From Monosiga brevicollis MX1 (Eukaryota; Opisthokonta; Choanoflagellata; Craspedida; Salpingoecidae), in assembly GCF_000002865.3 (NCBI RefSeq), contig NW_001865045.1:1047788-1111787 (forward strand): a stretch of DNA of 64,000 nucleotides. The letters are read 5' to 3'. The position numbers and the translations under genes are program-made. The notes beneath the pieces were generated by a model. The model saw only the letters and a list, made by a program, of their open reading frames with translations. It did no database searches and was not told the DNA's origin. Shown one piece after another: positions 36,664 to 49,536 of this stretch (position 1 is its first letter; each line of letters starts with the position of its first letter).

Positions 36664-38397
36664 TCATTTCTCGGAAGCAAGAGCTGGCGCAAAGTCAATG
36701 GGATCTGCAACTGCCGCGGCAGGCGCAAAGGCTGACCTTTGTTCGCGACGCCACGTGCGCGCTCGAACCGAGCGGCCAGTCTTGCGATGATGCGAAGCAT
36801 GAACGTGGGCGTCAGCCCGATGCCTACCACTCTGGCGCCCGCTGTAGTGGGAGCGCACCGAATCCCGGTCGCGATCTCGGTTGCGGTCGCGTGAGCGGTG
36901 TTTCTTGACGTAGACAATTTCTGTTGGACGATAGCCTTGGCGATCACGGCGCAAATCTGCTGTCGAACGCTCTGGAAGAGCCGAGTTGTCGCAAAAGCTT
37001 GCATTGCGATACTGCACGACCATGCTGCAAAGTGCCAAGAAAAGCCACAGGCCCACGAGAAGGTTGTCGCATGCAGGTATGGTGTCATGCGAAGCCTCCA
37101 AGGGGGCCAAAATATCCTCTTCGAGCACGATGGCTACTTTTAGAAAGTTGCAGTGTTCGAAATAGCCCAACCCTGTTTGTGACGCATCACATTGAGAGCA
37201 GAGTCAAAGGAGAAAAAGTGGGCATCCCGCATGTAGCGGGTGGTTGTGGGACAAAGGCTCCCCTCTCATTCTGGGTTAGACCAGGAAGCGAGCCTTACCA
37301 CAGCAAAAGCCAAACGAGCCCATCAAAGCCGTGCTGCCCACGATGATGGGTTTTTCAATGTACAGGGCCAGTAGGCCGGCCAGGACCGAGGCGGTCAGAT
37401 AAATAACGGCAAAGTTGCTGTTGTCACTGAACATGTGGAGGTGGCCTGCAGGGAACAAACGGTCACAGATTGTATCATGAGCGCGGCGGGGAGAAAAGAA
37501 GAGCAGCGTTTGCTATCGATAAACTATGACGGGTTGCAAGCGCTCGGCAATACCGCGGGTGGCAGGGGAAGCCGAAATCACATCTCACACGCACCAAATG
37601 CAAACCGCCCGGCAAGGGCGAGGCCAAACCCGCAGCAGGCGCCGGTCAAGAACACCCCCAGGCGCAAGACCATGAGAGCCAGAGTGCCCGCCAAGAGTCC
37701 CAGGCAGAGGCTCAGCTCGAGCTTGGCTGCAGGACCAACCAAAGGCAGCGCGCAGCCGACAGTGGCGTCAGTAACCATGCCCCTATGTGCGAGGCACATA
37801 CAGGGAAAGGAGAGGCGACCACCTTACTTTGCTCAGTGCCAGGACCACAGCATTGAGGCATGGCTAGCACCGTTGGTGACCATATGTAGAAAGAGGCTGC
37901 CACACAGGCGAAGCCGCCGATGAAGAGCCCTATATCGGTGGCGCGGCGAGAACCGTGAGCAACGCGGCAATCGATGTGGACCATCGGAGCACCGCATACA
38001 GTAAAAACAGAACAGGCATGGTGGCTAGCGTCGTTGGCAAAGCCATTGCCTGGATCGATGCGTACGTACAGATTCGAATGAGGCGGTAGCCAAAGAAGGC
38101 GAGGATGAGTGCGGCCGTCATGCAACTGCCAACGAGGTAGCCGCGGTTGCTGGGGTCCTGGATGGTAGCAACGACGGCTGTCCAGTTGGTGGCTTGAATC
38201 GCGTGCATGGGTGAAAGGTCGGCTGAATCTGCATCGAAAGACAGGCCCACACAAGACGGGCACACACATCCAGAGAGCCCGATCGACACACCATGAGGTA
38301 CATCGGTGGTGCGGGCGTTTCGTGCCGGCCTTGCAGCTCATCAGCACGAACCGTTGTACGCCAGCGTGCCGTTGGCCACCACCGTCGTCTCTGCCAT
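36664..38397 (-). CDS. TMEM198-like multi-pass membrane protein
   Basis: ATG at 38395-38397 starts MAETTVVANGTLAYN, which joins in phase (GAT across the intron) to DSADLSPMHAIQATNW. The membrane part has about seven hydrophobic segments. They include YLVGSCMTAALILAFFGYRL, MALPTTLATMPVLFLLYAVL, DIGLFIGGFACVAASFYI, CLGLLAGTLALMVLRLGVFL, FAVIYLTASVLAGLLALYIE and LVGLWLFLALCSMVVQYRN. This matches the TMEM198/TM7SF3-like layout with a FFGYRL motif after the first segment. The cytoplasmic tail is basic with an Arg-Asp repeat (RSRDRNRDRDRD) and a His/Arg-rich segment. TGA is at 36664-36666. TMEM198 in vertebrates promotes LRP6 phosphorylation in Wnt signalling; nothing in this sequence shows that role here. 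Confidence 0.72.
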
Positions 38398-38780
38398 GAT
38401 ACCGAGTCACAAGCAAACCACACCAACCGCCCACAACACACGTACTGCGAGCTCTCACAGCCCGAGAAGCGAGACTGCCCTAATCGCCCCCGCTCACCAC
38501 CACCGCCGCCATTGAGCTCATTGAGCTCGTCTCGACCCCAAAATCTTTCCCTCCCTCTCTAAAATAAAAAATTTACAATTTAAAAACATGAGGTGGTGTG
38601 CTTTTTCTTGTATACATCCATGGATGTACAACTACAACTGCTAACAACAACCTAGACCTGAGGAGCATATGGGGGGTGTAGGATGGCTTCAATAAGGTCA
38701 ACTCAATTGGATGGTGGCTATGCTACGAAAGCCAAGACGGTGCATGGTATGAGGGGCGAGTCATTCTTCGGGTACTACAA
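38398..38780. other. Interval between TMEM198-like and Kelch genes
   Basis: This 383-bp stretch includes an A/T-rich segment at 38558-38600 (aaaataaaaaatttac). Unlike most promoter intervals here, it has no long GA or GT tract. No gene is seen. Confidence 0.5.
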
Positions 38781-40810
38781 TTAAGCAAAGACTGCTGTTT
38801 TGAGGACGCCGCCTTCGTTGAGAAAGGTGGCGTAAATGAGGTCTGGGCGGGGCGTGAGGGCCGTGCCATTGAAGCTCTCCACAATTCTCAGAAGACCGGT
38901 GTTGTCAGAGGGACCGTTAGCGCCACCCACCAAGTACACTTCACCTCCAAAGACCGCTGCCGAATTGATGGCGCGTGGAGTGGACAGCGTGAGCGCGAGC
39001 TGCGTCCACCCACTGTTCAGGTCATCCATCCTCAGAATACTGTCGAAATAGGAATAGCTGTTCTCATGGTCCAGGCCCCCTGGGGATGCATTCGCAGAGG
39101 CCAGCGCCCGTGAGCCGTATGTGCGATAGACAGCCGCAGAGATCACCTTGGGTGTCACGCCAACTGAAGCAACCACCAACCAAAGATGTAAAGGGAGTTC
39201 TGGTAGGCCACAAGGCCTATGCTGGCGGCCGGCCGCGGCAAGTTTTGGCCATACCGCCAGGACACGCCGTTGAAAATCTCAACTGTGCTCACAGAGCCCC
39301 AGCGTACGTTGTCATTGATGTAGTAGAAGCCACCCACACACACAAGCTCATCTGAGATCGGGTGGAAAAAAAGGTGAAAAAAAAAGTGAGGGTCAGAGGT
39401 CAAGGCAGGACTGTCGTGCGGGTGGCAGGGGGCTTGATGATAATCAACAGCACAGGGAGCGCTTTGCCTGGCAGTGCTCTGTCAAATGGTGGTGACAAAG
39501 GCCAACCTTGAAACGTAGCACACGAGAGACCCGAGCGGCCGGGGCCGTTGAGGGGCGGGCCAGCCGTCCAAGAAACACCATCATAAATATAGACACTGCG
39601 CAGTCGGTTCTGGCCATTGTCATTGTGAGGGCCACCCCCCACGACATAGATCTTGTCTGTCAAGTAATTACACGTGAATTCCGGTCATGAGTGGCGTCGC
39701 TCAAAGATCTCGGTCAAGGCGGCTCGGATATAAAAGGGTACACAGAAAAACAAGGCAAAGGGGGAAGGAGGGTTGTTGTTGGTCAAGGCCCCTTGGCTGA
39801 GAAGATTGGAGTGCCAACATGCAGTTTATATGCTATGCTCAGCCCTGCAGTGAAGGCGTACCTTGGAAGGTGGCAGCAGCAGCGCCGGTGATGATAATGG
39901 GTAGACTCAGAAGCCGGGACACAAAGCCCGTGGCGGAGATGGCAAAGACGGCGCTTGATCCAGACCCTCCTGCAGCAACGAGGCGATTGCGCCAAACCGT
40001 GACGGCTGGACTCGTGGGCAGTGCCACGCTCAGCTGCATCGCATGCCAGGTGTCATTGTCATAAAGCTGGGCGTAGCCGCTGCCTGCGTCTATGAAAACC
40101 TCCTCAATGTTTGCACCAGCCTCGACCTGCTCCAAGGCTTCATCGATGCGCTCTAGCTCGCCATCAAATGTCTTGATGGTTTCCTGCAGGAAAGATATGT
40201 TGTAAAGAGCGCCGGCAGCAGTGCCAGCGGCGGCATCCACTTCTTGCTCCAGAGTAGCCAGGCGTAGGTCCGTGCCGTTGGTGAGATTGACAATGCGCGC
40301 TTGCGTGGCATCCATGTCTTGCTCCAGAGTGGCCAGGCGTAAGTCCGTGCCGTTGGTGAGATTGACAATGCGCTCTTGCAGCAGGGCTTGGTGATTCAGT
40401 GCGGTTGCCAGCTGCTCTGTGAGGCTTTGAACCTTGGCCTCAAGCTGCGCCTCGCGCTCGGCAGCGGCGGTCAGGTTAGCTTGGAGGCTGGTGGCGAGCA
40501 TGTGCAGGGAAGAGATGTTGGCAGTTTGGGCCTCGATGCGCGTTTCCAGACGTTCAAGACGGCTGGCTGTGGCGAGCTCTTGAGCGGTGACAGAAGCGTT
40601 GAGTGCGGTGGCATCGGCCAGCATTTGGGATAGGGTGGCCACAATGTCCCAGCCATCCACAACAAAGCCGCGGGTGGTCGCGACTTGCATCTGGCCCTCG
40701 GCCACCGTTAACGTGGGCACGGCATCCTCAGTGGTGGTGGCCGAGGTGAGGAACACAGCAAGCAAAAAAATCGCCAGCCTCAACGTCGTGGCTGCTTGGC
40801 GAAGCCTCAT
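38781..40810 (-). CDS. Secreted coiled-coil plus Kelch-repeat protein
   Basis: ATG at 40810 opens a signal peptide (TTLRLAIFLLAVFLTSATTT). The next approximately 180 residues are a predicted coiled coil (LERLETRIEAQTANISSLHM, REAQLEAKVQSLTEQLATAL) with several NxT/S sequons. Two tandem copies of a 25-residue unit containing RIVNLTNGTDLRLATLEQ lie there. The C-terminal half has Kelch/beta-propeller-like blades: YAQLYDNDTWHAMQLSVALP, DKIYVVGGGPHNDNGQNR with VYIYDGVSWTAGP, and ELVCVGGFYY with VEIFNGVSWRYGQNLPRPAA. The last recognisable blade has INSAAVFGGEVYLVGGANGP. TAA is at 38781-38783. It is probably extracellular, with a trimer- or dimer-forming stalk and a propeller head. No ortholog was recognised. 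Confidence 0.75.
40246..40395. repeat. In-frame 75-bp tandem duplication within the Kelch-protein coiled coil
   Basis: The sequence from gctccagagt at 40246 recurs at 40321 with period 75 bp, and most of the first 55 bases are identical. It encodes two consecutive copies of a coiled-coil unit with an N-glycosylation sequon (NLTNGT). Confidence 0.9.
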
Positions 40811-41674
<864 letters not shown>

Positions 41675-44600
41675 TCAGGACTTGATGTCCTTGTGATTTG
41701 GGCTGTTGGCAAAGGAAGTGACGGCAATGACGTCTCCCAGCTCCTCATTGTTGGTCGGTCCTGTCCGTCGTGATGTGCGCCTGTAGCTCGCAGCAGAGTG
41801 AGTGGTTACACAAAGCCCTGGCAACGGCAATTGGGATGGCGGCAGAGCCCCAGGGACGTACCGGCGTGACATGACGCGGTCCATGACCTGACCCACCCGA
41901 AGCCATCGGGTTTCAGCCATGCTTTCGGCCACCCGTTTGTTCTCAACGCTGTATTCCGCCTATCTCAGTGCAAAATTGCTTTGATGAGGAGGCGAAGGGC
42001 TAGTGACGCCTGAGGTTTATGCGCTCTGTTGCCATCACATGCGCTCCACACGACTGCTCAAACCTTGAGAGCCTCTTCACGATGCGCCTTGAACCACTGG
42101 TGCGCAAAGCTGGCCACAGCCACAGCCAGCAACGTCATGACCAAAACTATTAAGCCATGCCGATCAAGCGCCATGAACATCTTCAACGTGATTCCGGGCC
42201 CTGTTCGCGTGCCAGATGCCCTCTCTCTTCACGCAGACGCAGCTTGGTCGAGGGGTACAATCAAAGGCCTCTTACCAACGGTGACAGGTACCCACACAGA
42301 CTGGCTCGTTGTCACGGCAAGTGAGATGATGATGATCAGCAACACCAGGCACGTGGGCAACACCCGAAGAACGAGGCTATCAAACCGTCGCTATGAGCCG
42401 CCATGTCAAAGGGATCCACCAAGAGCAATACAAAATAAAGCCGATGAGCCAATTCCCAGAGGCCAAGCAGTGGAAAGAGTGGGAAAAGAGGACAAGGCCC
42501 ACATTTTTTTTTACCTGCATCACCAACAAGTCGTGCCGAACCATGGCGTCACTGATGGCATGACTCATCATGACCATGGAGATCACCAGGATGCACACAA
42601 AGAGATACATGTCGATCCACACCAAATCCTATAGCACAAAACCCATAAGGATTGCCTCATCAAACCAGGCTATCGATGTACGTCGCCAGCAACCCTTCGC
42701 TGATGCGCGCATTTGCGAGGTGCGTACCTCCGATGGCGGGAGCGCTGACAGAATTTGGCGTCGAAGCTGCCCTCGACATCACGCCCGTGCACATGAGTCT
42801 TCACATTCTCGCAAAGAGTTCAATTTGGTGGCCACTCCCTCATCGTCACAAACCTGAGTCTGTACGACCAGGGCAAGCATGGTCATGGACGCTCGCATCA
42901 TCATGGTCTTGGCTGGGTTGACTACCAAGGAGAAGAAGCCAATGGCCACAAATAACGCGCTGCCAAGCCAAGCCACCACATGGAGACAGACATGAGAATG
43001 ACACAGCTCGGCTCAAGCCTACCGCAACACGTTCGCGGTGCCAACCTTGGGACGATAAGATTCATGGTCATGGGACTATAGAGACGCCGTGCCTTGAAGC
43101 GGCAGCCACCTCCATAAACCAGGCCAGATATGTTTTTGCCCACGCAATCAATCTGAGTGAACGTGAAACCTGCCCCAGGTCCAACAAGTGACTTATTGTA
43201 CGCGACACGCTCCGAGGAACTCTGCAGCAGAAGAGCAATGGAAGGCCGCTGCGGACACACCGGCTTTTGTCACGTCAAAATCGTAGCGCGACGTCTTGAC
43301 TGGCATTGTAATGATACCGTATGGTACATCGAGTGTGAAATTGATCCAAAATTCCTGAGGTATCATTGGACGACATTAGGCACAGCGTAGCCACGTGCCT
43401 GGATGGAAGGATGTTTGAAGGCTGCCCTATGACCGCACCCATGTGGTGGGCATGGACGAAGACTCAAAGCACCCCAAATCGGCAGCAACGGCGGCAAACC
43501 TGGGCATCGAAAGGAAAAAGCTGCAAGTCGTACACCTGCGCAAAGGTGCCTCGGAAAAAGGATGTTCGCTTCTGAAAATAGCCATCAGGAATCAGGTCCC
43601 CACACCATCCTGATGTGCAGTCCACAAACGCCGTCTAAATAAGACCGCACGCAATATACCAGCTGTGAGGCCGTCGCTTTTGAGGAGAGGAGTCACGACC
43701 ATAAAAGAGTGACATGCCAATGTCGCCAGCGGTGGCGACGCACTGTGGAGGTGGCCAAGTCTTCGCGACTCTTGAGGTTATCAAAGGAGGCCTGAATGTC
43801 CCAATTATCCAATTCGCAAGAACAGTTGCCTCCGAATAATGGGCCATGTTGAAAGCAGTCACAGGGCTGCACCAGCGAGCAGAGTCATTGATGCGCGCGT
43901 TAGGGAGAATTGCCAGCATTGATCGACCAGTGGCATCGAGCTAACCGGCTGCTGGATATCGCTGTCTTGAAAGCCGTAGAGACTCTCGGCCACCTCGAGC
44001 TGAAAGTACTCCTTCACAATGAGTGTCGAGTCCATGGTACCTAGGTGTAACGGCAGGGTCATGACTTGAGTGTGCACGGAGCGACCTGATCATGACTCGC
44101 GCCAGGATCAGAGGATAGCAGCCAAGGCAGCTGAGGCAGGCGACATTGGGCAGAGGCTTGTTTGTACCAGAGGCTTCGGATATTGCGGAAGGAACAGTAA
44201 AGACCAGGTCAACGTCTACCCGACAAAAAATAGCAGTCGGCACGTGTGTGACCGTCTCGTCGTGTGTGCCGCTATTTTACATGCATAAGGCATCACTAGT
44301 GCTGCCAGCCACCCGGAACGTACAGACGGGTACAGGTGGAATGGTCGCGTTGAGATCGATGAAGGGGTCCTCCCGCACGGTCATGATGCCAAAGGTCATG
44401 ATGAAGGAAGATTTGATACCGCTTGTTTCTAAGACTCATTGGATGACCAAAAACATTTCCGTGACTGAGGGTTCGAGCGGATGTCGGTAGGTCAACGAGG
44501 CAGAAGAGGTGTTCAAAAAACAAACAAACATCGAGGGCGACAGACCTTCGTAGGGACGGATAAACGTGCGGTTGAGGTTGGCAATGGTTTCGGCCGACAT

Positions 44601-44926
44601 GGTGGTTGAGAGGTCGGGGCGTTCGCGCTGCGGCCCGCGCGGACAGCGATTAACATTGCTTCCACTGCAGCGGGCGTCGTCGCTGTTGGGGCTAAAATTT
44701 GCTTGCGCGGCTATGAGGCAGCAAGAGGAGTGCGGGCAAGACACCAGCGCGGGCGGGTTGAGCGTGGGTGCAACCCGATGTGCAACATGAACCAGGCTCT
44801 TCAGGTTGCATAGCAGCGAGGTTGCATGGCAAGACCATGCGTACCACCCGAAGCGACGATAAAAAGCCCGAACATGCCAACCAGGCGCGCCCAGAAATGG
44901 CAGCGGGGCAAGACAGTGAGGCTCAT
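41675..44926 (-). CDS. Unidentified multi-pass membrane protein with large extracellular N-terminal domain
   Basis: ATG at 44924-44926 gives MSLTVLPRCHFWARLVGMFG and a hydrophobic LFIVAS stretch (signal peptide or anchor). The extracellular part comes from many short exons. They include DDARCSGSNVNRCPRGPQ, ETIANLNRTFIRPYEG, SSFIMTFGIMTVREDPFIDL, NATIPPVPVCTFRVAG, VDVDLVFTVPSAISEASG, TLIVKEYFQLEVAESLYGFQ, VYDLQLFPFDAQ and EFWINFTLDVPYGIITMPVK. Membrane segments follow: HVVAWLGSALFVAIGFFSLV, MRASMTMLALVVQ, DMYLFVCILVISMVMM, LPTCLVLLIIIISLAVTT and LIVLVMTLLAVAVASFAH. The cytoplasmic tail ends in PNHKDIKS, TGA at 41675-41677. The FPFD motif and the IDMYLFVC segment recall Cys-loop ligand-gated channels, or the DUF4436 group, but the match is weak and I assign no function. 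Exon borders near 42700-42800 are unresolved. Confidence 0.5.
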
Positions 44927-45341
44927 GATGCCGGCAACGCCCCTTGGCACCACCAGCTAGGCTGCTTGCAGAAAAAAAAAATGAATGCCGAGTGCAGAGC
45001 CGCCAAAGCCTGACGTAACTCGAATCCGCGGCGAGCGATGACGATCCCAAACCCGTCCAACCAGGTAAGGGCTCACACGAGCTCGTTGTCAAGTAGGTCT
45101 GATCGGTTCCTACACACACACACACTTTCATGGTCCTCTCCACGCTGAGAGAGAGAGAGTTTAGGTGCAAATAAGTTTCAGAGATCTCGTGTTTTTACAA
45201 CGGATCAATCGGAGAAAGAAAGCTGTTTTATCTATCGTTTGAGAGATGATGGGCGTTTCTTATCACTTCTCAGAGAGAGCTTTGCGGACATGGAGTTCGT
45301 CCTAATTTTTTTGTGTCCCAAAACATGACGCACCTACTTGT

Positions 45342-45381
<40 letters not shown>

Positions 45382-45717
45382 TGTATGTGTGGGTGACCTG
45401 ACTGACTCTCTGTGGTCTGTTGGCATCGGGGCCAACTCGAGTTGCTTGATCGATTTTAACCTTGGCATCGATTGCTCTGTGCTGGTACCCCAGTTCGTTT
45501 TAAAGTCGCTTCTTTCAATTATTTTCTAAGTGAACATCATGCCAACCGACTTTTGACATGAAGAAAGACATGGGTGCTATCCCCCGTCACACCACACCAA
45601 CCACTGCTCGTCGAGCGTCGGACAAGCCACACGAATCTCCGTCAATGGAGAATGAATGCCGAGCCCATGGCCGCATGGCCTCGTGAGCTACGCAGGCGGC
45701 TTCCCGGCTATACTTGG
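44927..45717. repeat. Intergenic interval with (GT)n at 45343-45380
   Basis: This holds the upstream side of the unidentified membrane-protein gene and the 3' side of the MATE gene. A GT tract lies at 45343-45380, a short (CA)n at 45113-45124 and a short GA run near 45150. No gene is seen. Confidence 0.7.
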
Positions 45718-48511
45718 TTAGGCGTTGGTGGCAATGTCAACATCAAACACATCCTGTTCGACATCTTCATCGGCTTGGCGCGCCTGAACTGAGACATGGC
45801 TCGCAGGAGCATCCTCGTGCCGAACAATACCACTGTCGTCATCGAGAGCCTCTGATCGATCGCGCGCCTTGTGTGCTTCCCGTCGCCAGTTGGTGAAGAA
45901 CAGCACAATGACGACCATGGTGATGAGCTTCAGTGCGTCTCCAGCAATACAGCCCAACCACAGGCCCGGCAATTTCATGTGATGAACGTAGGCCAGCTCG
46001 TAACATGCTGGAATCATGGCACCGTAGGCAAAGACCAGCATGATTGCGGACAACAGCATCATGCGGCTCATTCCTACAGCAATCAAGTTTGCGGGCCCAG
46101 CAGCACGGAATGAGTGGGCATGTCAAACGTAGAAGAGAAGGAACAGAAAAACAAAGCAAAAACGAGGCCAAATGCCGAGCTGTCGACAATGACAGGTCAA
46201 AGGCGGAGAAGAGCCCGGCACACCAGCGCACCTTCCATCAAACTGCCCAAGGTGGCCGTGAAAACGTCTACATGTGTGGCGGCCGATGAGTATGACAAGA
46301 TACCAGGGGCAAGGTCAATCAGTGAGGCAGATGCGTGATCACACACTCACACGCAGCGTACGCAGCAACGCTGTATGGCGCAATCTTGGCTGTTAGCGCA
46401 ATTACGGCCTCGTCTCTACATGGCACGGCGAACTGTGAGTGGACGAAGCACGATGATATCGCTTGCACCAATGATGCGTGGTACCCACTTGCTAAAAGGC
46501 ATGGCCAGATAATCGCGCAGTACAATAATCAGGATGCCCAGTACAACCACAAGCACTACCGAAGCCAGCATGCCCGCACAGGCTGCCGCTTGTGCCTACA
46601 CATGGTGCCAGGTCCCGGTCAGCGTTTAACACAAGGCCATATAGGCGCGCACGAATAATGACGCTGCCCAACGTACACGGCGAGGTCGGTTGGCACCCAG
46701 ATTTTCTCCAATCCGAATCTGCGTTGCTAATCCAATGCCCCACCACTAGACCATTTGTTCAAAACCGGGAACGAAAGCAGAGGGCGGCCCAATGCTTTAA
46801 ATGAGGGAAAATGCAAACCCAGACCGCCGCGCTGTACCTCCTGTCGCTTCGCCTCTCTACGTGAACGCACCATGGCCCAGCCCAGGTTGAAGATCTGGAA
46901 CATGGCGCCTTGCGCCGCCACGTCGGTTTCCGTAAAGCTTCCGGCCATTAGCACGAGCGACTGTCAGTCACGCACGGGGCAAGGTAAGGGCACGTGAGCC
47001 TCAATACACAGGGCTCATCACGACGCCTCAAATAGGTCGCTTCACAAACCTGAAAAGCTGACTCGTCAAATAGTAGCGCCAGGCCGCAAAAGCCGCTCTC
47101 CTACGAGTTCAAGTACAAGGAGTGAGGCAGCTGCTACATTGGTGGCTTAACCACGACAGTGTCAAGATCAAGCTCCACCACCCCAGAAACACCTCCCATC
47201 CATCAAAAAGCAAATGAAGCATGTGTAGAGGATTATCGAACCCGAAGAAAGAGAGTCATGCGATCCCAAGAAAAGTTGCTCAAGTGCAAGCCGGGCCAGG
47301 TGGCTTTGTGATACTTGCGAACGCCAAACCTATTTGCGGCGCATGCCCAATGCAGTCGGTCAGAAAATGCCGCAGCAATACCATCAGCGAATCGGGTCGA
47401 AGGGAGTCACACTGACATGTAAATGCAATAAGCAACAAGCTGAAAAGTGGCCGTGGCGGCTGTGGCCATGGGGCTTCCTTTGAACCCGAATCCCTCCCAA
47501 TCGCCAACGCCGTAAATGAACAACTGCAGACGGAGCGCCACGGTAGAAGGTAAGGCGGGACAAAGTCGTCGATGTGAGATTCGGACATCTCGACGGTTGG
47601 GGCTTGTGGATCACAACCGTACCTGATTGAATCCAAAATTCACGCCCAAGGCCAGCAAGGACACCACGGTTGCAGGCAAAACAAAGCCTTGCACCTGTGG
47701 CACAAGTTGACCCAGAAGTGAATGTGCGCTCATGGGAGGAAGCTTGTCAGTCGAAAGGGCTTACTTGAAAATATTGACGGACACATGCGAAAAGAGTCAT
47801 TGGGATAATGGTTAAGATGGACATGCTGTCATGGAGGCAGGAATTGCAATGATACCGCGTTGAGGAGTGCTGGCGAGTGCTGAGCAGAGGCGGCGGGCTC
47901 CGGTTGAAGGCCACGGCGGCAAAGGAAGAACGTACATTGAATACTCTCGGACGTAATGTAAAACTTCGGCATCCTTCTCAATCATGCCAACAAGCTAGCC
48001 ATCAAGATGCATCAACCATTTACAGGCGACCTGAATTAGGCCATGATAGCGAGGCACGATGGTCTGACGAGCGGGCGTGGGGCTGACTGAGAGCGCAGAG
48101 ACAAGAGGCGGTCACCTGTTCGGTATACACAAAGAGGATGACGACGGGAATGCATAAAATTAAAAGGCAGACTACGGCCACTTGGAACCAAATGCCGACC
48201 AAGCTGGGGTTGTTGGCGCCCAAGGCTTGGGAACCAAGGCTGCTGAGGTTGCTGGCGGCACCGTAAATGAAGACCATGGCAATCATCATGATGACCTGAG
48301 CCAGCGAGGCGCCAGCCAGCTCCTTGGTGCCAAGATGGCCCAGGAAGGAAGCATCGACGGAAAAGACGAGGAGACGGCAGACGGTCGTGGCCGAGATGGA
48401 AGGCATGAGACGGCCCACGGCGCGGACCTCCCGCTTGAGCAGGAGGCTAAAGTTGATCACCTCTGAGCGGTGCGGGGCCAGCAGAGGGCGAGTCTCGAGG
48501 CTTTGAGCCAT
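45718..48511 (-). CDS. MATE-family multidrug/toxin extrusion transporter
   Basis: MATE proteins export cationic drugs and metabolites in exchange for H+ or Na+, with 12 or 13 transmembrane helices. ATG at 48511 begins MAQSLETRPLLAPHRSEV. Family blocks run in order: a helix with FSVDASFLGHLGTKELAGAS, MVFIYGAASNLSSLGSQALG, IWFQVAVVCLLILCIPVVIL, MSILTIIPMTLFACVRQYFQ, FVLPATVVSLLALGVNFGFN, a segment with FKGSPMATAATATFQ, ESGFCGLALLFDESAF, LVLMAGSFTETDVAAQGAMF, GLATQIRIGENLGANRP (typical MATE block) and LWLGCIAGDALKLITMVVIV. The acidic C-terminal tail ends at TAA 45718-45720. About ten short introns are present. The closest known groups are SLC47-like and plant-type eukaryotic MATEs; the substrate is unknown. 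Confidence 0.92.
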
Positions 48512-49536
48512 GGTTGGACGGTCAGAGACGGTAGGGATATGGGTTGTGGTGAGGGCGATGGGGAGGGCCAAAACTCCTGCATAACCGTTGTACACAAGGC
48601 ACAGGAGGAAAGCAGGCGGTACTCAGGCTCGGCACAGCAGCGAGGGGCAGCGGCCAACGGCAGGCGCGTTTCCGGAGCTACAAAAGGGCCCAAGGCCAAA
48701 TCGGTCATGCAGCAGCTGTGAGATCATGCACTCGGAGAGATGGGGCTCACATCAAGGGGTAGGGTCAGCGGGATGCCAAAAGCAGACGAGGTCAACTGGT
48801 GGCTCCGAGGCAGCAAACTGCCTGACAACGCAAATGGCAACGCCACACAGCCACAAATGCCTCGATATCGACACGTGCGAATTGAAAACACCTTTCCCAA
48901 CAACTCGACACGACGAGCGGGCTGCACAAGACACACACCAAGCCTCGGCAGCGGCAGAGGCACACCAGACACGAGAGAGGGAAACGATACCAGAGCAAAG
49001 CGAGCCATGTCACGCGCACGCGGGCGATTTCAGAGATCACACACTTGCACGTTCTCACTCTCTCTCGCTCTCTTTCAGCGTCACCCATGAACACAATCAT
49101 ACGATAACATTCATTATCCAACCCGCTGCCCCCGTTGCCAGCCGCTCACCGACCACCGTGTCTCTGCTTTCCCCCGGTTGCCCACCTCCCCCCCTGGCTG
49201 CCATTCCATCGCCGGGTTGTTCCTTTTTTCAAACCTTGACGAAAAGCAGCAATGTCAGATTAAAATGAGACCGACAGCAACTTGATAAAAGGTGCATCAA
49301 GTTACTATGATGACATTAGTAAAACTGCAATAACTCTTGTTATAGGTCATGATATCTCTTTTACATGCCAGCCGAAGCGGGCAAACTTTTTTTTTTCTTC
49401 GCTTGTTGCTTGGCAAGGGCGTGGTGGTGGGGTGGGCAAAGTCATTTTGATATCTTCTTTACATGTCGATTTGTCGATAGGGTCATTCTGAACGTTGTGG
49501 TTTTATGTGTGAGGGGATCCCGGTGGATGACTTGCA
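48512..49536. other. Interval between MATE and PTS genes
   Basis: This 1.0-kb stretch is upstream of the MATE start and downstream of the PTS stop. A short CT-rich run lies at 49053-49078 and a T-run at 49387-49399. Several open frames exist but none shows coding signatures. Confidence 0.45.

Noticed and set aside
48588-49268. A 226-codon plus-strand frame opposite the 5' end of the MATE gene
   Set aside because: It overlaps the MATE promoter and first exon, and its composition is that of an antisense shadow.
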